This document shows positions 29,902 through 38,111 of a stretch of 64,000 nucleotides of DNA, in pieces. The notes under the pieces were generated by a model. It saw only the letters and a list, made by a program, of their open reading frames with translations, ran no database searches and was not told the DNA's origin. Positions within the stretch are counted from its first letter, which is position 1, and every line of letters begins with the position of its first letter. Source of the DNA: Gordonia soli NBRC 108243 (lineage in GTDB: Bacteria > Actinomycetota > Actinomycetes > Mycobacteriales > Mycobacteriaceae). The DNA lies in contig NZ_BANX01000011.1 in the NCBI RefSeq assembly GCF_000334455.1, forward strand, positions 186,001 to 250,000. Direction: 5' to 3'. Both the position numbers and the translations under genes were made by a program.

Positions 29902-31121
29902 GGCCCACCGACCTCGCGCCGACGGCCGGCCACCGCCAATCCGGTCACCAGGAGCGCCGCGACCAGGAGCCCGGCCGCGACGTAGGCCACCAGCCCGGTC
30001 CAGCCGGCCGCCAGGTACACGGTGCCGCCGAGCGCGCCGAGCACGGAACTGCCGAGGTAGTAGGCGAAGAGATACATCGACGCCGCCTCGGCCCGATGGT
30101 CGGTGGCGATGACCCCCACCCATCCGCTCGCCACCGAATGGGCCCCGAAGAACCCGGCCGTGAACAAACCCATCCCGACGATCACCGCGACCAGGGAGTC
30201 CGTGGCCGTGACCGCGAGTCCAACCACCGCGACGCCGATCGACGCCGCCATCACCGGCGCCCTCCCCCACCGGTCGGCCCATCGACCCGCCGCAGCCGCG
30301 CTGAACGTTCCCGCGAGGTAGAGCAGGAACACCGCGCCGACCACCGCCTCGCTGAGGTCGAAGGGTTCGGCGAGGAGTCGGTAGCCGAGGTAGTTGTACG
30401 CGGAGACGAACCCACCCATCAGGACGAACGCCGAGCCGAACAGACAGGTCAGACGCCAATCCCGAAGGTGCCCGGCCAGATTGGTCATCGCCAGGCGCAC
30501 CGACATCGGATGTGCGACGAAGTGCGCCGACGACGGCAACCGGACCACGAGGTAGCCGGTCAGCAGGGCCGTAACCACGGCAAGAGCCGCCAACGCCCAA
30601 CGCCATCCGGAGAAATCCAGGACGATCGCGGGCAGGATCCGGCCGAGCAGACCACCGAGCGTCGTCCCCGCCACATAGCGGCCCATCGCCTCGCCCAGCG
30701 CACGCGGATCGATCTCGTCGGCGAGATACGCCATCGCGACCGCCGGCACACCCGCGAGCGCGACGCCCTGGACGGCTCGACCGATGAGCAGCGTCGTGAG
30801 GTCGGGGCTGATCGGGAGCAGCAGGCCGATCAGTGTGAAGACGATCGACGACCACACGATCACCCGGGTCCGTCCGACCCGCTCCGAGATCACCGCGAGC
30901 GGGATGATCGCGACCGCGATCATCCCGGTGGTCAGTGACACCGACATCGCCGACACCGCCGGGGACACACCGAAGTCGTCCGAGAGCTCGGGCAGCAATG
31001 CCTGCGTGCCATACATCGCTGCGAAGGTCGTCAGACCCGCGACGAACAGCGCCCGGGTGATCCGTCGGTAGCCAGGAGTCCCACGGACCGCGCGGTCGGC
31101 CGGCGGATCCGGGATGGTCAT
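29898..31121 (-). CDS. MFS transporter
   Basis: This major facilitator protein has 407 residues and 12 predicted helices. The motif between helices 2 and 3 appears as SERVGRTRVIVWSS, and the second half has the equivalent GRWADRWGRAPVM, as in proton-driven drug exporters of the DHA1 type. The ATG at 31121 is preferred over a longer frame beginning at 31286, whose first 55 residues are Arg-rich non-membrane sequence. The 3' end is coupled to the metallohydrolase gene. Transported compounds cannot be inferred. Confidence 0.85.
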   Translation of the reverse strand: MTIPDPPADRAVRGTPGYRRITRALFVAGLTTFAAMYGTQALLPELSDDFGVSPAVSAMSVSLTTGMIAVAIIPLAVISERVGRTRVIVWSSIVFTLIGLLLPISPDLTTLLIGRAVQGVALAGVPAVAMAYLADEIDPRALGEAMGRYVAGTTLGGLLGRILPAIVLDFSGWRWALAALAVVTALLTGYLVVRLPSSAHFVAHPMSVRLAMTNLAGHLRDWRLTCLFGSAFVLMGGFVSAYNYLGYRLLAEPFDLSEAVVGAVFLLYLAGTFSAAAAGRWADRWGRAPVMAASIGVAVVGLAVTATDSLVAVIVGMGLFTAGFFGAHSVASGWVGVIATDHRAEAASMYLFAYYLGSSVLGALGGTVYLAAGWTGLVAYVAAGLLVAALLVTGLAVAGRRREVGGP

Positions 31122-31300
31122 CGTCGGCTGCGATGCCGAGCGGTCGACGCCGTCGAGCTGTCGACCGTGGCACCGGGGAGCGCGTTCGCGTGGGCATCGT
31201 GAAGCATCATCGCGATCGTATGCCCGTCCCGCGCCCCCTCGGCGAACGGGGCCGCCGGCCTCGCGACGGCGACTTCGCGACGGCACGAAGGTGCTCGCGG

Positions 31301-32149
31301 TCAGCCCTCCAACGCCCCGCGGGCGCCGCCGAACTCACGGTCGGCACCGATCTTCGCCCGCCGCCCCGCGCGGTCCCCGGCTCGCCGGGCACCCTCCGAG
31401 TAGCCGGCCGACGCATTGCTCGGACGCCAGGTCCCCCGCGCAGTCGACTCCGTGCGATAGAAGTCCGAGACCTCGAGTTCTTTGTCGCGCAACGCGATCG
31501 CCGCCGTCGACGACGAGCGGCGTGCATCCTCGGCCGGATCGGCGGCCTGGTCGTCGGCAAGGGCCTGCGCGCGCGCCTCCTCCCGGGCTTGCGCGAGACG
31601 GGCCCCGATCCGCTCCGCGAACGCCGACTGGAAGTTGAGCCGCGCGGTGATGGGCGACAACTGCTTTCGCTCCACCACACGTCGTGCACGCCAGCCCGTA
31701 CCCCGCGTGACCACCCGCGCCGACTCCTCCGACTTGTACGCACCAGACCGGAGATATGCGTCACTCGCCGCGACCATCTGCACGATCAACGACGTGTACA
31801 GCGCCTCGCAGGTGTCGATGTCGCCGTCGAATCCGTACGCCAACACGAAGGTCGAATTGCCCGCGACATCGACCGTCACATCGTTGGCGCGGGCGATCGC
31901 CACGAACAGCTGCACATAGGTCTTGAGACCACGTTTACCGGCCTCCCCGATCGCGATCTGCCGCGAGATCGGCGTCACCCGCGCCCTGGCAGTCGGATCA
32001 TGTGACCGGGCGACCGCCAGGTCGATCGACGAGGCGGTGGCGAGCCGCTGCGCCGCCTGCATGAATGTCTCTGCCTCATGCGGGTTGTCGGTGTTCTCGG
32101 CCTGCCGCAGCAGACCCGCGATGCGGGTGAGCAGCTTGTCGTCGCGCAT
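31301..32149 (-). CDS. DUF2786 domain protein
   Basis: This 282-residue protein has a DUF2786 region at the N-terminus (LLTRIAGLLRQAENTDNPHEAETFMQ spans roughly residues 6-32). A central region follows, then a charged C-terminus with Arg/Ala-rich helices and a Gly/Arg/Ser tail. The function of the family is unknown; the basic tail suggests nucleic-acid contact. TAGTCT (minus strand, 32157-32162) ends 7 nt before the ATG, so the mRNA is probably leaderless. The gap 31122-31300 shows nothing. Confidence 0.8.
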   Translation of the reverse strand: MRDDKLLTRIAGLLRQAENTDNPHEAETFMQAAQRLATASSIDLAVARSHDPTARARVTPISRQIAIGEAGKRGLKTYVQLFVAIARANDVTVDVAGNSTFVLAYGFDGDIDTCEALYTSLIVQMVAASDAYLRSGAYKSEESARVVTRGTGWRARRVVERKQLSPITARLNFQSAFAERIGARLAQAREEARAQALADDQAADPAEDARRSSSTAAIALRDKELEVSDFYRTESTARGTWRPSNASAGYSEGARRAGDRAGRRAKIGADREFGGARGALEG

Positions 32150-32196
32150 GAAGATAAGACTACGGAGGGTCCGTATCGGTTCCCGGCGCCGAGTTG

Positions 32197-32604
32197 CTAG
32201 GCGTCGGCGAACGCCGCGATGAATTCGGCGCTGGGTGCGATCGGCGTGATGACGTCGAGCAGCACGCCGTCGGGCGCCTCGACGATGAAGTGGCGTTGCC
32301 CGAAGTCCTCGTCCCGCAACGCGAGCGTCGGCGTCAACCCGCCCGGCCCGGTGAGGCGCTCGTGCACCGCATCGACATCCTCGACCTCCAGGTTCACGAT
32401 CACACCTCGGGGAGTCGCCCGGAAGCCGTCAGGGATGGTCGGATGCCCGTGGTCGACGAGCGCCAGCTCGAACGCACCGAGTCGGAGGCTCACGTACCAG
32501 TCCGTCCCGAAGGTCACCTCGAAGCCGAGCAGATCTCGATAGAACCTGGCCGCAGCGGCGACGTCGGACGACATGAGCACGGGATAGAAGCTGGTGACGG
32601 ACAT
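32197..32604 (-). CDS. VOC superfamily (glyoxalase/bleomycin resistance-like) protein
   Basis: This 135-residue protein has the two beta-alpha-beta-beta-beta modules of the vicinal-oxygen-chelate fold (FYRDLLGFEV near the start, EAPDGVLLDVITP near the end). Such proteins bind a metal and act as glyoxalases, dioxygenases or drug-sequestering proteins. AGGAGAG lies just before the ATG at 32604. It is divergent from a TetR gene across a palindromic control region and so is the likely target of that regulator. Confidence 0.85.
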   Translation of the reverse strand: MSVTSFYPVLMSSDVAAAARFYRDLLGFEVTFGTDWYVSLRLGAFELALVDHGHPTIPDGFRATPRGVIVNLEVEDVDAVHERLTGPGGLTPTLALRDEDFGQRHFIVEAPDGVLLDVITPIAPSAEFIAAFADA

Positions 32605-32611
32605 CGGACTC

Positions 32612-32672
32612 TCCTTTACGTACGATGAGTATGTATCGCCGGTGACTATACATACGCGACGTACGTAAAGGA
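32612..32672. promoter_or_regulatory. Palindromic control region between VOC and tetR
   Basis: The region is symmetric about 32642. Outer arms TCCTTTACGTACG (32612-32624) and their complement (32660-32672) match perfectly over 13 bp. Inner arms GTATGTAT (32629-32636) and ATACATAC (32648-32655) match over 8 bp. The arms include both ribosome binding sites, so the symmetry serves operator, promoter and initiation on both strands. It is the likely site of the adjacent TetR protein. Confidence 0.7.
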
Positions 32673-32681
32673 AGTGTTCTC

Positions 32682-33260
32682 GTGCCCCGAGCCACCGCAG
32701 CCGCTGCCGCCGCGACCGCACGCCATGTGCTGGAGACCGCGACCGGTCTCTTCGCCGACCGCGGGTTCGCCGACGTGTCACTCGACGACGTCGCCGCGGG
32801 GGCAGGGGTGACGCGCGGGGCGGTGTACCACCATTACCGCAGCAAGGCAGGGCTGTTCGCGGCCGTCGCCGCAGACTTGCAGTCGTCGATCGCCGATCAG
32901 GTGGTCGACGCAGCGACGGCGGTCGGCGACGACCCGACCGACCAGCTGCGCGCCGGTTGCCACGGATTTCTCGACGCCATCACCGCCCCGGCGCCACTGC
33001 GCGTCCTCCTCGTCGACGCCCCCGCGGTGATCGGTTGGCAGGAGTGGCGGCGGCTCGACGCGGAGAACTCCGTGGTGCACCTACGCGAGGCACTCGCAGC
33101 CGCCGGAGTGGACGACGGCATCGTCGACGCCCTGGCCGCACACCTCTCCGGCGCCATGAACGAGGCAGCCCTCTGGATCGCCCAGTCCGACTCACCCGAC
33201 GCACGGGATCAGGCGCACCGCGCCCTGGACCGGCTCGTCGACGCCGCCGTCCGCGACTGA
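32682..33260 (+). CDS. TetR family transcriptional repressor
   Basis: This 192-residue regulator has a helix-turn-helix at about residues 25-55 (SLDDVAAGAGVTRGAVYHHY) and a C-terminal ligand-binding helical domain. The GTG start at 32682 has AGGAAG upstream. It is divergent from the VOC gene and probably represses both across the shared palindrome. The inducer is unknown. Its stop codon lies inside a perfect 15-bp inverted repeat that acts as terminator. Confidence 0.9.
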   Translation: MPRATAAAAAATARHVLETATGLFADRGFADVSLDDVAAGAGVTRGAVYHHYRSKAGLFAAVAADLQSSIADQVVDAATAVGDDPTDQLRAGCHGFLDAITAPAPLRVLLVDAPAVIGWQEWRRLDAENSVVHLREALAAAGVDDGIVDALAAHLSGAMNEAALWIAQSDSPDARDQAHRALDRLVDAAVRD

Positions 33261-33327
33261 GATCAGCCCCGACAGCACCCACCGAGGGGAATGTTCCCTC
33301 GGTGCGGCCTCACGGGGCTGATCTCAG
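33257..33327 (+). terminator. Nested double hairpin after tetR
   Basis: The outer arms are perfect over 15 bp (CTGAGATCAGCCCCG, 33257-33271, against 33313-33327). Inside lies a second hairpin, CACCGAGGG pairing with CCCTCGGTG. The outer arm includes the tetR stop codon. Confidence 0.65.
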
Positions 33328-33360
33328 CAGTCGGCAGGCAGACCCGGCCCCGGATACGAT

Positions 33361-33390
33361 GAAGGACCCGGCACGGATGCCGGGTCCTTC
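33361..33390 (-). terminator. rplKA terminator hairpin
   Basis: A perfect 13-bp stem (GAAGGACCCGGCA, 33361-33373, against 33378-33390) closes a loop reading UCCG on the minus-strand RNA, about 50 nt after the rplA stop. The loop and its flanks match the rplJL terminator. Confidence 0.75.
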
Positions 33391-33438
33391 ATCGTGAACT
33401 GTTCAGATCGAACCGTTCGCGGTCATGCGTCGTGCCAC

Positions 33439-34155
33439 TCAGGCAGTCGGCTCCTCCGCGAAGTTCCGGGTGACCGCCGGGTCGACCGGGATGCCCGGGC
33501 CGGTGGTGGTGGAGACGGTGACCTTCTTGACGTAGCGGCCCTTCGCGGCGGACGGCTTCGCGCGCTGGATCTCGTCGTAGGCGGCGCCGTAGTTCTCGGC
33601 CAGCTGAGCGGCGTCGAACGAGGCCTTGCCGATGACGAAGTGCAGGTTGGCTGCCTTGTCCACGCGGAAGTTGATCTTGCCGCCCTTGATGTCGTTGACC
33701 GCCTTGGTGACATCGGTGGTCACGGTGCCGGTCTTCGGGTTCGGCATCAGGCCGCGCGGTCCGAGGACGCGGGCGATGCGGCCGACCTTGGCCATCTGGT
33801 CCGGGGTGGCGATCGCGGCGTCGAACTCCAGCCAGCCGCCCTGGATCTTCTCGATCAGGTCCTCGGTGCCGACCTCGTCGGCGCCCGCGGCGGTGGCCTC
33901 GGCGGCCTTGTCGCCACCGGCGAACACGATGACGCGGGCGGTCTTACCAGTGCCGTGCGGCAGGTTGACGGTGCCACGGACCATCTGGTCGGCCTTGCGG
34001 GGATCGACACCCAGGCGGATGGCGACCTCGACGGTCGAGTCGGTGTTCTTCGACGCGGTCTCCTGCGCCAGCTTTGCAGCCTCCAGCGGGCTGTAGAGCT
34101 TGGACTTGTCCACCTTCTCGGCGGCGGCGACGTACGCCTTGCTCTTCTTGCTCAT
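33439..34155 (-). CDS. rplA: 50S ribosomal protein L1
   Basis: This 238-residue L1 forms the mobile stalk near the E site of the large subunit. The conserved segments [17 protein letters not shown] and [17 protein letters not shown] are present. It follows rplK by 94 bp on the same strand and is closed by a strong hairpin. L1 represses the rplKA mRNA in other bacteria; a palindrome in the intercistronic gap (34199-34214) could take part. Confidence 0.98.
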   Translation of the reverse strand: MSKKSKAYVAAAEKVDKSKLYSPLEAAKLAQETASKNTDSTVEVAIRLGVDPRKADQMVRGTVNLPHGTGKTARVIVFAGGDKAAEATAAGADEVGTEDLIEKIQGGWLEFDAAIATPDQMAKVGRIARVLGPRGLMPNPKTGTVTTDVTKAVNDIKGGKINFRVDKAANLHFVIGKASFDAAQLAENYGAAYDEIQRAKPSAAKGRYVKKVTVSTTTGPGIPVDPAVTRNFAEEPTA

Positions 34156-34198
34156 TGCTCTGTTCCTTCTCCGCAGCTGTTACGGGTTGGTGGTTCGT

Positions 34199-34214
34199 GG
34201 GCCGAGCTCGGCCC
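34199..34214. promoter_or_regulatory. Perfect palindrome in the rplK-rplA gap
   Basis: GGGCCGAGCTCGGCCC is a perfect 16-bp palindrome extended by imperfect flanking complementarity. It would form a hairpin in the message between rplK and rplA. A role in L1 feedback or transcript processing is a guess. Confidence 0.3.
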
Positions 34215-34249
34215 TCCCACGCGGGGGTGACGGGGCGTACCCCGACAGA

Positions 34250-34681
34250 TCACTCGACGGTGATCCCCATGGACCGGGCGGTGCCGGCGATGATCTTGGC
34301 GGCCTGGTCGATGTCGACGGCGTTCAGATCTTCCTGCTTGGTCTTGGCGATCTCCCGGACCTGATCCTGGGTGACCTTGCCGACCTTGTTGGTGTGCGGC
34401 TCGCCGGAGCCCTTGGCGATCCCGGCGGCCTTCAGGAGGAGCTTGGCGGCCGGCGGGGTCTTCAACTTGAAGTCGAAGGAGCGATCTTCGTAGACGAAGA
34501 TCTCCACCGGGATGACATTGCCGCGCTGCTGCTCGGTCGCGGCGTTGTACGCCTTGCAGAACTCCATGATGTTCACGCCGTGCTGACCAAGCGCCGGACC
34601 CACGGGCGGGGCCGGGTTCGCCTGGCCTGCCTGGATCTGGAGCTTGATGATCCCGGCGAGCTTCTTCTTCTTGGGAGGCAT
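34250..34681 (-). CDS. rplK: 50S ribosomal protein L11
   Basis: This 143-residue L11 is part of the GTPase-associated centre. The conserved [19 protein letters not shown] (residues 18-36) and C-terminal RNA-binding domain ([14 protein letters not shown]) are present. It lies between nusG (162-bp gap) and rplA in the usual order. No premature stop or odd substitution was seen. Confidence 0.98.
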   Translation of the reverse strand: MPPKKKKLAGIIKLQIQAGQANPAPPVGPALGQHGVNIMEFCKAYNAATEQQRGNVIPVEIFVYEDRSFDFKLKTPPAAKLLLKAAGIAKGSGEPHTNKVGKVTQDQVREIAKTKQEDLNAVDIDQAAKIIAGTARSMGITVE

Positions 34682-34843
34682 CTCTGGTTCCTTGGATTGT
34701 TACCTGCTGTTCCGCGCCCGCTGGAGACGCGGAAGTCTCTTGTTGTGTGCCCCTCGACTCGAGGAGCGAGGCCTCGTGGACCTAGATCTTCTCGACCGTC
34801 ACATTCAGAGGTCGGGGAAGACAGGAGCGGCGCTGCGCGCCGG

Positions 34844-35719
34844 TCATATCTTCTCGACCTGATTGAAGCCGAGTTCGACCGGCGTCTCGCGACCGAAGAT
34901 CGACACGAGGACCTTCACCTTGCGCTGCTCGGCGTTGACCTCGCTGATCGACGCGGGCAGGGTCGCGAACGGTCCGTCCATGACGGTCACCGACTCGCCG
35001 ACCTCGAAGTCGACCTCGATCACCGCGGTCGCTGCGGCAGCCGCAGCCTCGACGCCCTCGGCACCGGCCTTGGCCGCAGCCGGCTTCTTGGCCTCCACGC
35101 GCGGGGCGAGGAACTTGAGCACCTCGTCGAGCGACAGCGGAGACGGACGGGACGTGAGTCCGACGAACCCGGTGACACCCGGGGTGTTGCGGACCGCGCC
35201 CCACGACTCGTCGTTGAGGTCCATGCGCACGAGGATGTAGCCCGGCAGCACCTTGCGGTTGACCTTCTTGGGCTGACCGTTCTTGATCTCGGTGACCTCT
35301 TCGGTCGGGACCTCGACCTGGAAGATGTAGTCGCCGACGTCCAGGTTCTGGACACGGGTCTCGAGGTTGGCCTTCACCTTGTTCTCGTACCCGGCGTAAC
35401 TGTGGATCACGTACCAGTCGCCCGGCGCGCGCCGCAGTTCCTTGCGCAGCTTCTCGACCGGGTCCTCGTCGGTCTCCTCGACAGGAGCGTCGGCGGCAGC
35501 CGCGCCCGCATCGTCCGCGGTGTCGGGGTCGGAATCCGCGGCGGCCTCGTCGGAGTCTGCGGTGGCGTCCCCCTCGGCCTCGCTGCCGGTGTCGGCGTCG
35601 TCGGCCTCGTCGACTGCTGCCGAGACATCGTCGGCGGTCTCGACCGCACTGTCGGCAGCCTCGACCGCCGAGGCGTCGGCCTCGGTGGCGTCGTCGAACT
35701 CGTTATCGGGGGTGCTCAC
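34844..35719 (-). CDS. nusG: Transcription antitermination/elongation factor NusG, long acidic N-terminus
   Basis: NusG binds RNA polymerase and links it with Rho or ribosomes. The 291 residues begin with an Asp/Glu/Ala-rich extension of about 97 residues, followed by the NGN domain (from [13 protein letters not shown]) and the KOW domain ([16 protein letters not shown]). An Ala-rich insertion of about 25 residues sits between the two domains. E. coli NusG has 181 residues, so both additions are large, although acidic tails are common in actinobacteria. secE lies 70 bp upstream and rplK downstream. Confidence 0.97.
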   Translation of the reverse strand: MSTPDNEFDDATEADASAVEAADSAVETADDVSAAVDEADDADTGSEAEGDATADSDEAAADSDPDTADDAGAAAADAPVEETDEDPVEKLRKELRRAPGDWYVIHSYAGYENKVKANLETRVQNLDVGDYIFQVEVPTEEVTEIKNGQPKKVNRKVLPGYILVRMDLNDESWGAVRNTPGVTGFVGLTSRPSPLSLDEVLKFLAPRVEAKKPAAAKAGAEGVEAAAAAATAVIEVDFEVGESVTVMDGPFATLPASISEVNAEQRKVKVLVSIFGRETPVELGFNQVEKI

Positions 35720-35789
35720 TGCAGCCCACGCTCCCTTTCGGTTTGGTCGATCCTCCGAGTCGTCCCGCTCGCGCCCGTTGACACGGACG

Positions 35790-36239
35790 TCAGCCGAACA
35801 GCCAGAGGACTCCCTTGGCGAAGGCGAGGTCGAGGCCGGAGATGAATGCGGTCATGATGATCACGAAGACCAGCACGACGATCGTGTAGGTGATCATCTC
35901 GCGGCGCGTCGGCCAGATGACCTTCTTCAGTTCGGCGACGACCTGCTGCAAGAACACCCAGATCCGAACGAACGGATTCCGTGTCTCCTGTGCAGGTGCC
36001 TTCTTCTTGCGGTCCTTGACGGCGACGGCGGAACCGGTGTCCGCATCGCCATCGGTGCTGAGGGTGCCCGCCGACGCACGACGACCTCGACCCGAGCGCT
36101 TACCGGAGGGACGAACCTCATCCGACGATGCGTCGTCCGCAGCGTCGGAGGTGGTGTCGTCCAGAGCGTCCTGCGCCGAATCGGCTGCAGACGTTCCCGC
36201 TGCTTCCTTCGCGCGGGCGGCCCGGTCTCGCTTGCTCAC
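35790..36239 (-). CDS. secE: Preprotein translocase subunit SecE
   Basis: SecE clamps the SecY channel. The conserved single-helix core lies at the C-terminus ([20 protein letters not shown], then a hydrophobic helix). It is preceded by a charged, low-complexity N-terminus of about 85 residues, typical of actinobacteria. GTG at 36239 is chosen because GAGAGG lies 9 nt upstream. An in-frame GTG at 36272 would add 11 residues but begins only about 6 nt after the tRNA-Trp 3' end. It is the first protein gene of the tRNA-Trp-secE-nusG-rplKA group. Confidence 0.93.
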   Translation of the reverse strand: MSKRDRAARAKEAAGTSAADSAQDALDDTTSDAADDASSDEVRPSGKRSGRGRRASAGTLSTDGDADTGSAVAVKDRKKKAPAQETRNPFVRIWVFLQQVVAELKKVIWPTRREMITYTIVVLVFVIIMTAFISGLDLAFAKGVLWLFG

Positions 36240-36277
36240 CTTCGAGATCCTCTCGTCAACGTGTGCCCTCACCAGGG

Positions 36278-36350
<73 letters not shown>

Positions 36351-36481
36351 TTGTGGCCGGGAACCCGACCACTCGTCATCAGCCGACTCCTGTCATCGCG
36401 CCGTGCGACCGCTGGACCAGCCGGCCGATCGCAACGCTTGCGCATCCCGATCCCACTTCGCCCTGACACAACCAACGCGCC

Positions 36482-36512
36482 ACCCTATGGGCGGCGCGCA
36501 AGTCTAAGTCAA
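36482..36512 (-). promoter_or_regulatory. Predicted promoter of the tRNA-Trp/secE/nusG group
   Basis: On the minus strand TTGACT (36507-36512) and TAGGGT (36482-36487) are separated by 19 nt, about 130 nt before the tRNA. The flanking sequence is locally AT-rich. The rest of 36351-36597 holds nothing else recognisable. Confidence 0.45.
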
Positions 36513-36597
36513 CCTCAGACACTTCAGTGTAGAACACCGGCGTACCCGAACTCCAACTCGCCCGTCGGAGAGCTCGTGGGTCGATCCTACCGGCCGC

Positions 36598-36676
36598 CGC
36601 CGGGACGCCCGGCTGATCGAGTCCGCTGGGACTCTCGGCTGATCGGCCCCCGCCGGAACACCCGGCCGATCGAGTA
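36598..36676. repeat. 26-bp tandem repeat, three copies
   Basis: Three diverged units (36598-36623, 36624-36649, 36651-36676) share the pattern CGCCGGGACnCCCGGCTGATCG. They lie 5 nt beyond the stop codon of the MocR-type gene on the minus strand. Each unit contains a short CCGGG/CCCGG dyad. Confidence 0.75.
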
Positions 36677-36681
36677 CTCCG

Positions 36682-38088
36682 TCACCGGCCGGTAGACAGC
36701 GCCGCTGCCAGGATCGCCACCGCCTCGCCGTAGCGATCCGGTGCCGACGCGGCGTAGTTCAGGCGCACGAACGGCCCCGTCTGCTCGGCCGGGAACCACT
36801 CCGACCCCGGTGACAGCGACAATCCTGCGGCGAGACATCGCGCTGCGACCGCGTCGGGGTCGGTCGGCGACCCGTCGATCAGGTCGGGCAGACGTACCCA
36901 GAGGTTGAGCCCGCCGGTCGGCGGCCGTCCGACGGTCAACTCGGGCACGGTCGCGACCTCGTCGAGCAGCCGATCCCGACGGATGCGGAGCTCGCGCCGC
37001 AGCCGCAGCAGGTGGGTCCGCCACGCCGGGCGGGTGACGATGTCGAGAGCGGCGACCTGCAGCAGCGGCGACACGTAGAGGTCGGAGAGCGACAGCGCGG
37101 CATCGATGCGTGCGCGGGCCGGCCCACGAGCCAACACCGCTGCCACGCGCACCGCCACGGACATGCTCTTGGTGAGCGACCTGATGTAGACGACGTGCCC
37201 GTCACGATCGGACGCGGCCATCGGTGGCGGTGTGGCCTCCAGCGCGAAGTCGTGCGCCCAGTCGTCCTCGACCACGAATGCGCGATGCGCGACGGCCACC
37301 TCCAGCACCGCCTCACGCTGCGCAGGGGTCCACACGTCGCCGGTCGGATTGGCATGCGTGGGCTGCACATACAGCATCCGGGCGCCACTCGCGGCGAGTG
37401 CGGCGTCGAGGTCGTCGGGGTCGGGCGCCCCGGCGCGCCGACCGACCGGGACCACGGTGAGTCCCGCCTGTCGCGCGGCCGCGATGGCACCCCAGTACGT
37501 CGGCGACTCCATCACGACGGACTGACCGGGGGCCGCGAGCGCCCGGAACGTCGCCGACAGGGCGGCCTGTCCGCCCGCTGCGATGACCGCATCCGTGTCG
37601 TGCCAGCCGTCGGCACCCAGTTCGTCGACGAACCATCGCCGCAGATCGGGTAGGCCGGCCGCGGCGGGACGGAGGTGGACGTCGTCGCGCCGCGCGGCAC
37701 GGGTGACGGCAGCGCGCACCTCTGCCACCGGCATCAGCGACGGATCGGGGTATCCGCTGTGCATGGCGATGGTGTCGTGCGGGACCTGACGCAGGATCGA
37801 ACCGGTCGGCGTCGGGCCGGAGCGGTCGGCGCCCAGGGCGGTGGTCTGCCAGGCGACGTCGGCGCGGTCCGCGCGGTTGCGCCGTGCGCGAACGAAAGTC
37901 CCTTGCCCCGAACGGGTCTCGACGACACCTTCAGCGACCAACACGGCGAGTGCGCGCTGGACGGTCACCGGTCCCGCACCAAACTCCGCGGCGATCGCGC
38001 GCGTCGACGGCAGTCGGGTCCCGGCCGGACGCTGCTCGGCCAGCGCACGCAGATGCGCGGCGATTCGGCCACTGCTATCGTCAGACAT
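36682..38088 (-). CDS. MocR/PdxR-type regulator (GntR domain plus aminotransferase-like domain)
   Basis: This 468-residue protein has an N-terminal GntR winged helix (about residues 10-70, LPSTRAIAAEFGAGPVTVQR) joined to a fold-type-I aminotransferase-like domain. Lys307 in SLTKSMS should bind pyridoxal phosphate and Asp275/Asp276 lie near its ring nitrogen. Such proteins regulate vitamin B6, amino-acid or transporter genes. The ATG at 38088-38086 overlaps the divergent ATG of the EamA transporter. A longer upstream frame would run through that transporter gene and is rejected. The transporter is the likely target. Confidence 0.9.
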   Translation of the reverse strand: MSDDSSGRIAAHLRALAEQRPAGTRLPSTRAIAAEFGAGPVTVQRALAVLVAEGVVETRSGQGTFVRARRNRADRADVAWQTTALGADRSGPTPTGSILRQVPHDTIAMHSGYPDPSLMPVAEVRAAVTRAARRDDVHLRPAAAGLPDLRRWFVDELGADGWHDTDAVIAAGGQAALSATFRALAAPGQSVVMESPTYWGAIAAARQAGLTVVPVGRRAGAPDPDDLDAALAASGARMLYVQPTHANPTGDVWTPAQREAVLEVAVAHRAFVVEDDWAHDFALEATPPPMAASDRDGHVVYIRSLTKSMSVAVRVAAVLARGPARARIDAALSLSDLYVSPLLQVAALDIVTRPAWRTHLLRLRRELRIRRDRLLDEVATVPELTVGRPPTGGLNLWVRLPDLIDGSPTDPDAVAARCLAAGLSLSPGSEWFPAEQTGPFVRLNYAASAPDRYGEAVAILAAALSTGR

Positions 38089-38111
38089 GAGTAGCAATGA
38101 TAGCGCTATCG
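38074..38111. promoter_or_regulatory. Shared start region and operator of the MocR/EamA pair
   Basis: The two divergent ATG codons share bases (plus ATG 38087-38089, minus ATG 38088-38086). Direct repeats GCTATCG lie at 38074-38080 and 38105-38111, 31 bp apart, about three helical turns. The second forms the perfect palindrome GATAGCGCTATC (38099-38110). TATCGT (plus) and TATCAT (minus) can act as -10 elements. MocR proteins are known to bind paired direct repeats. Confidence 0.55.

Noticed and set aside
29401..31197. A 598-codon minus-strand frame covering the MFS gene and the metallohydrolase
   Set aside because: Only its last 166 codons are the metallohydrolase. The rest is an alternative frame of a clear membrane transporter.
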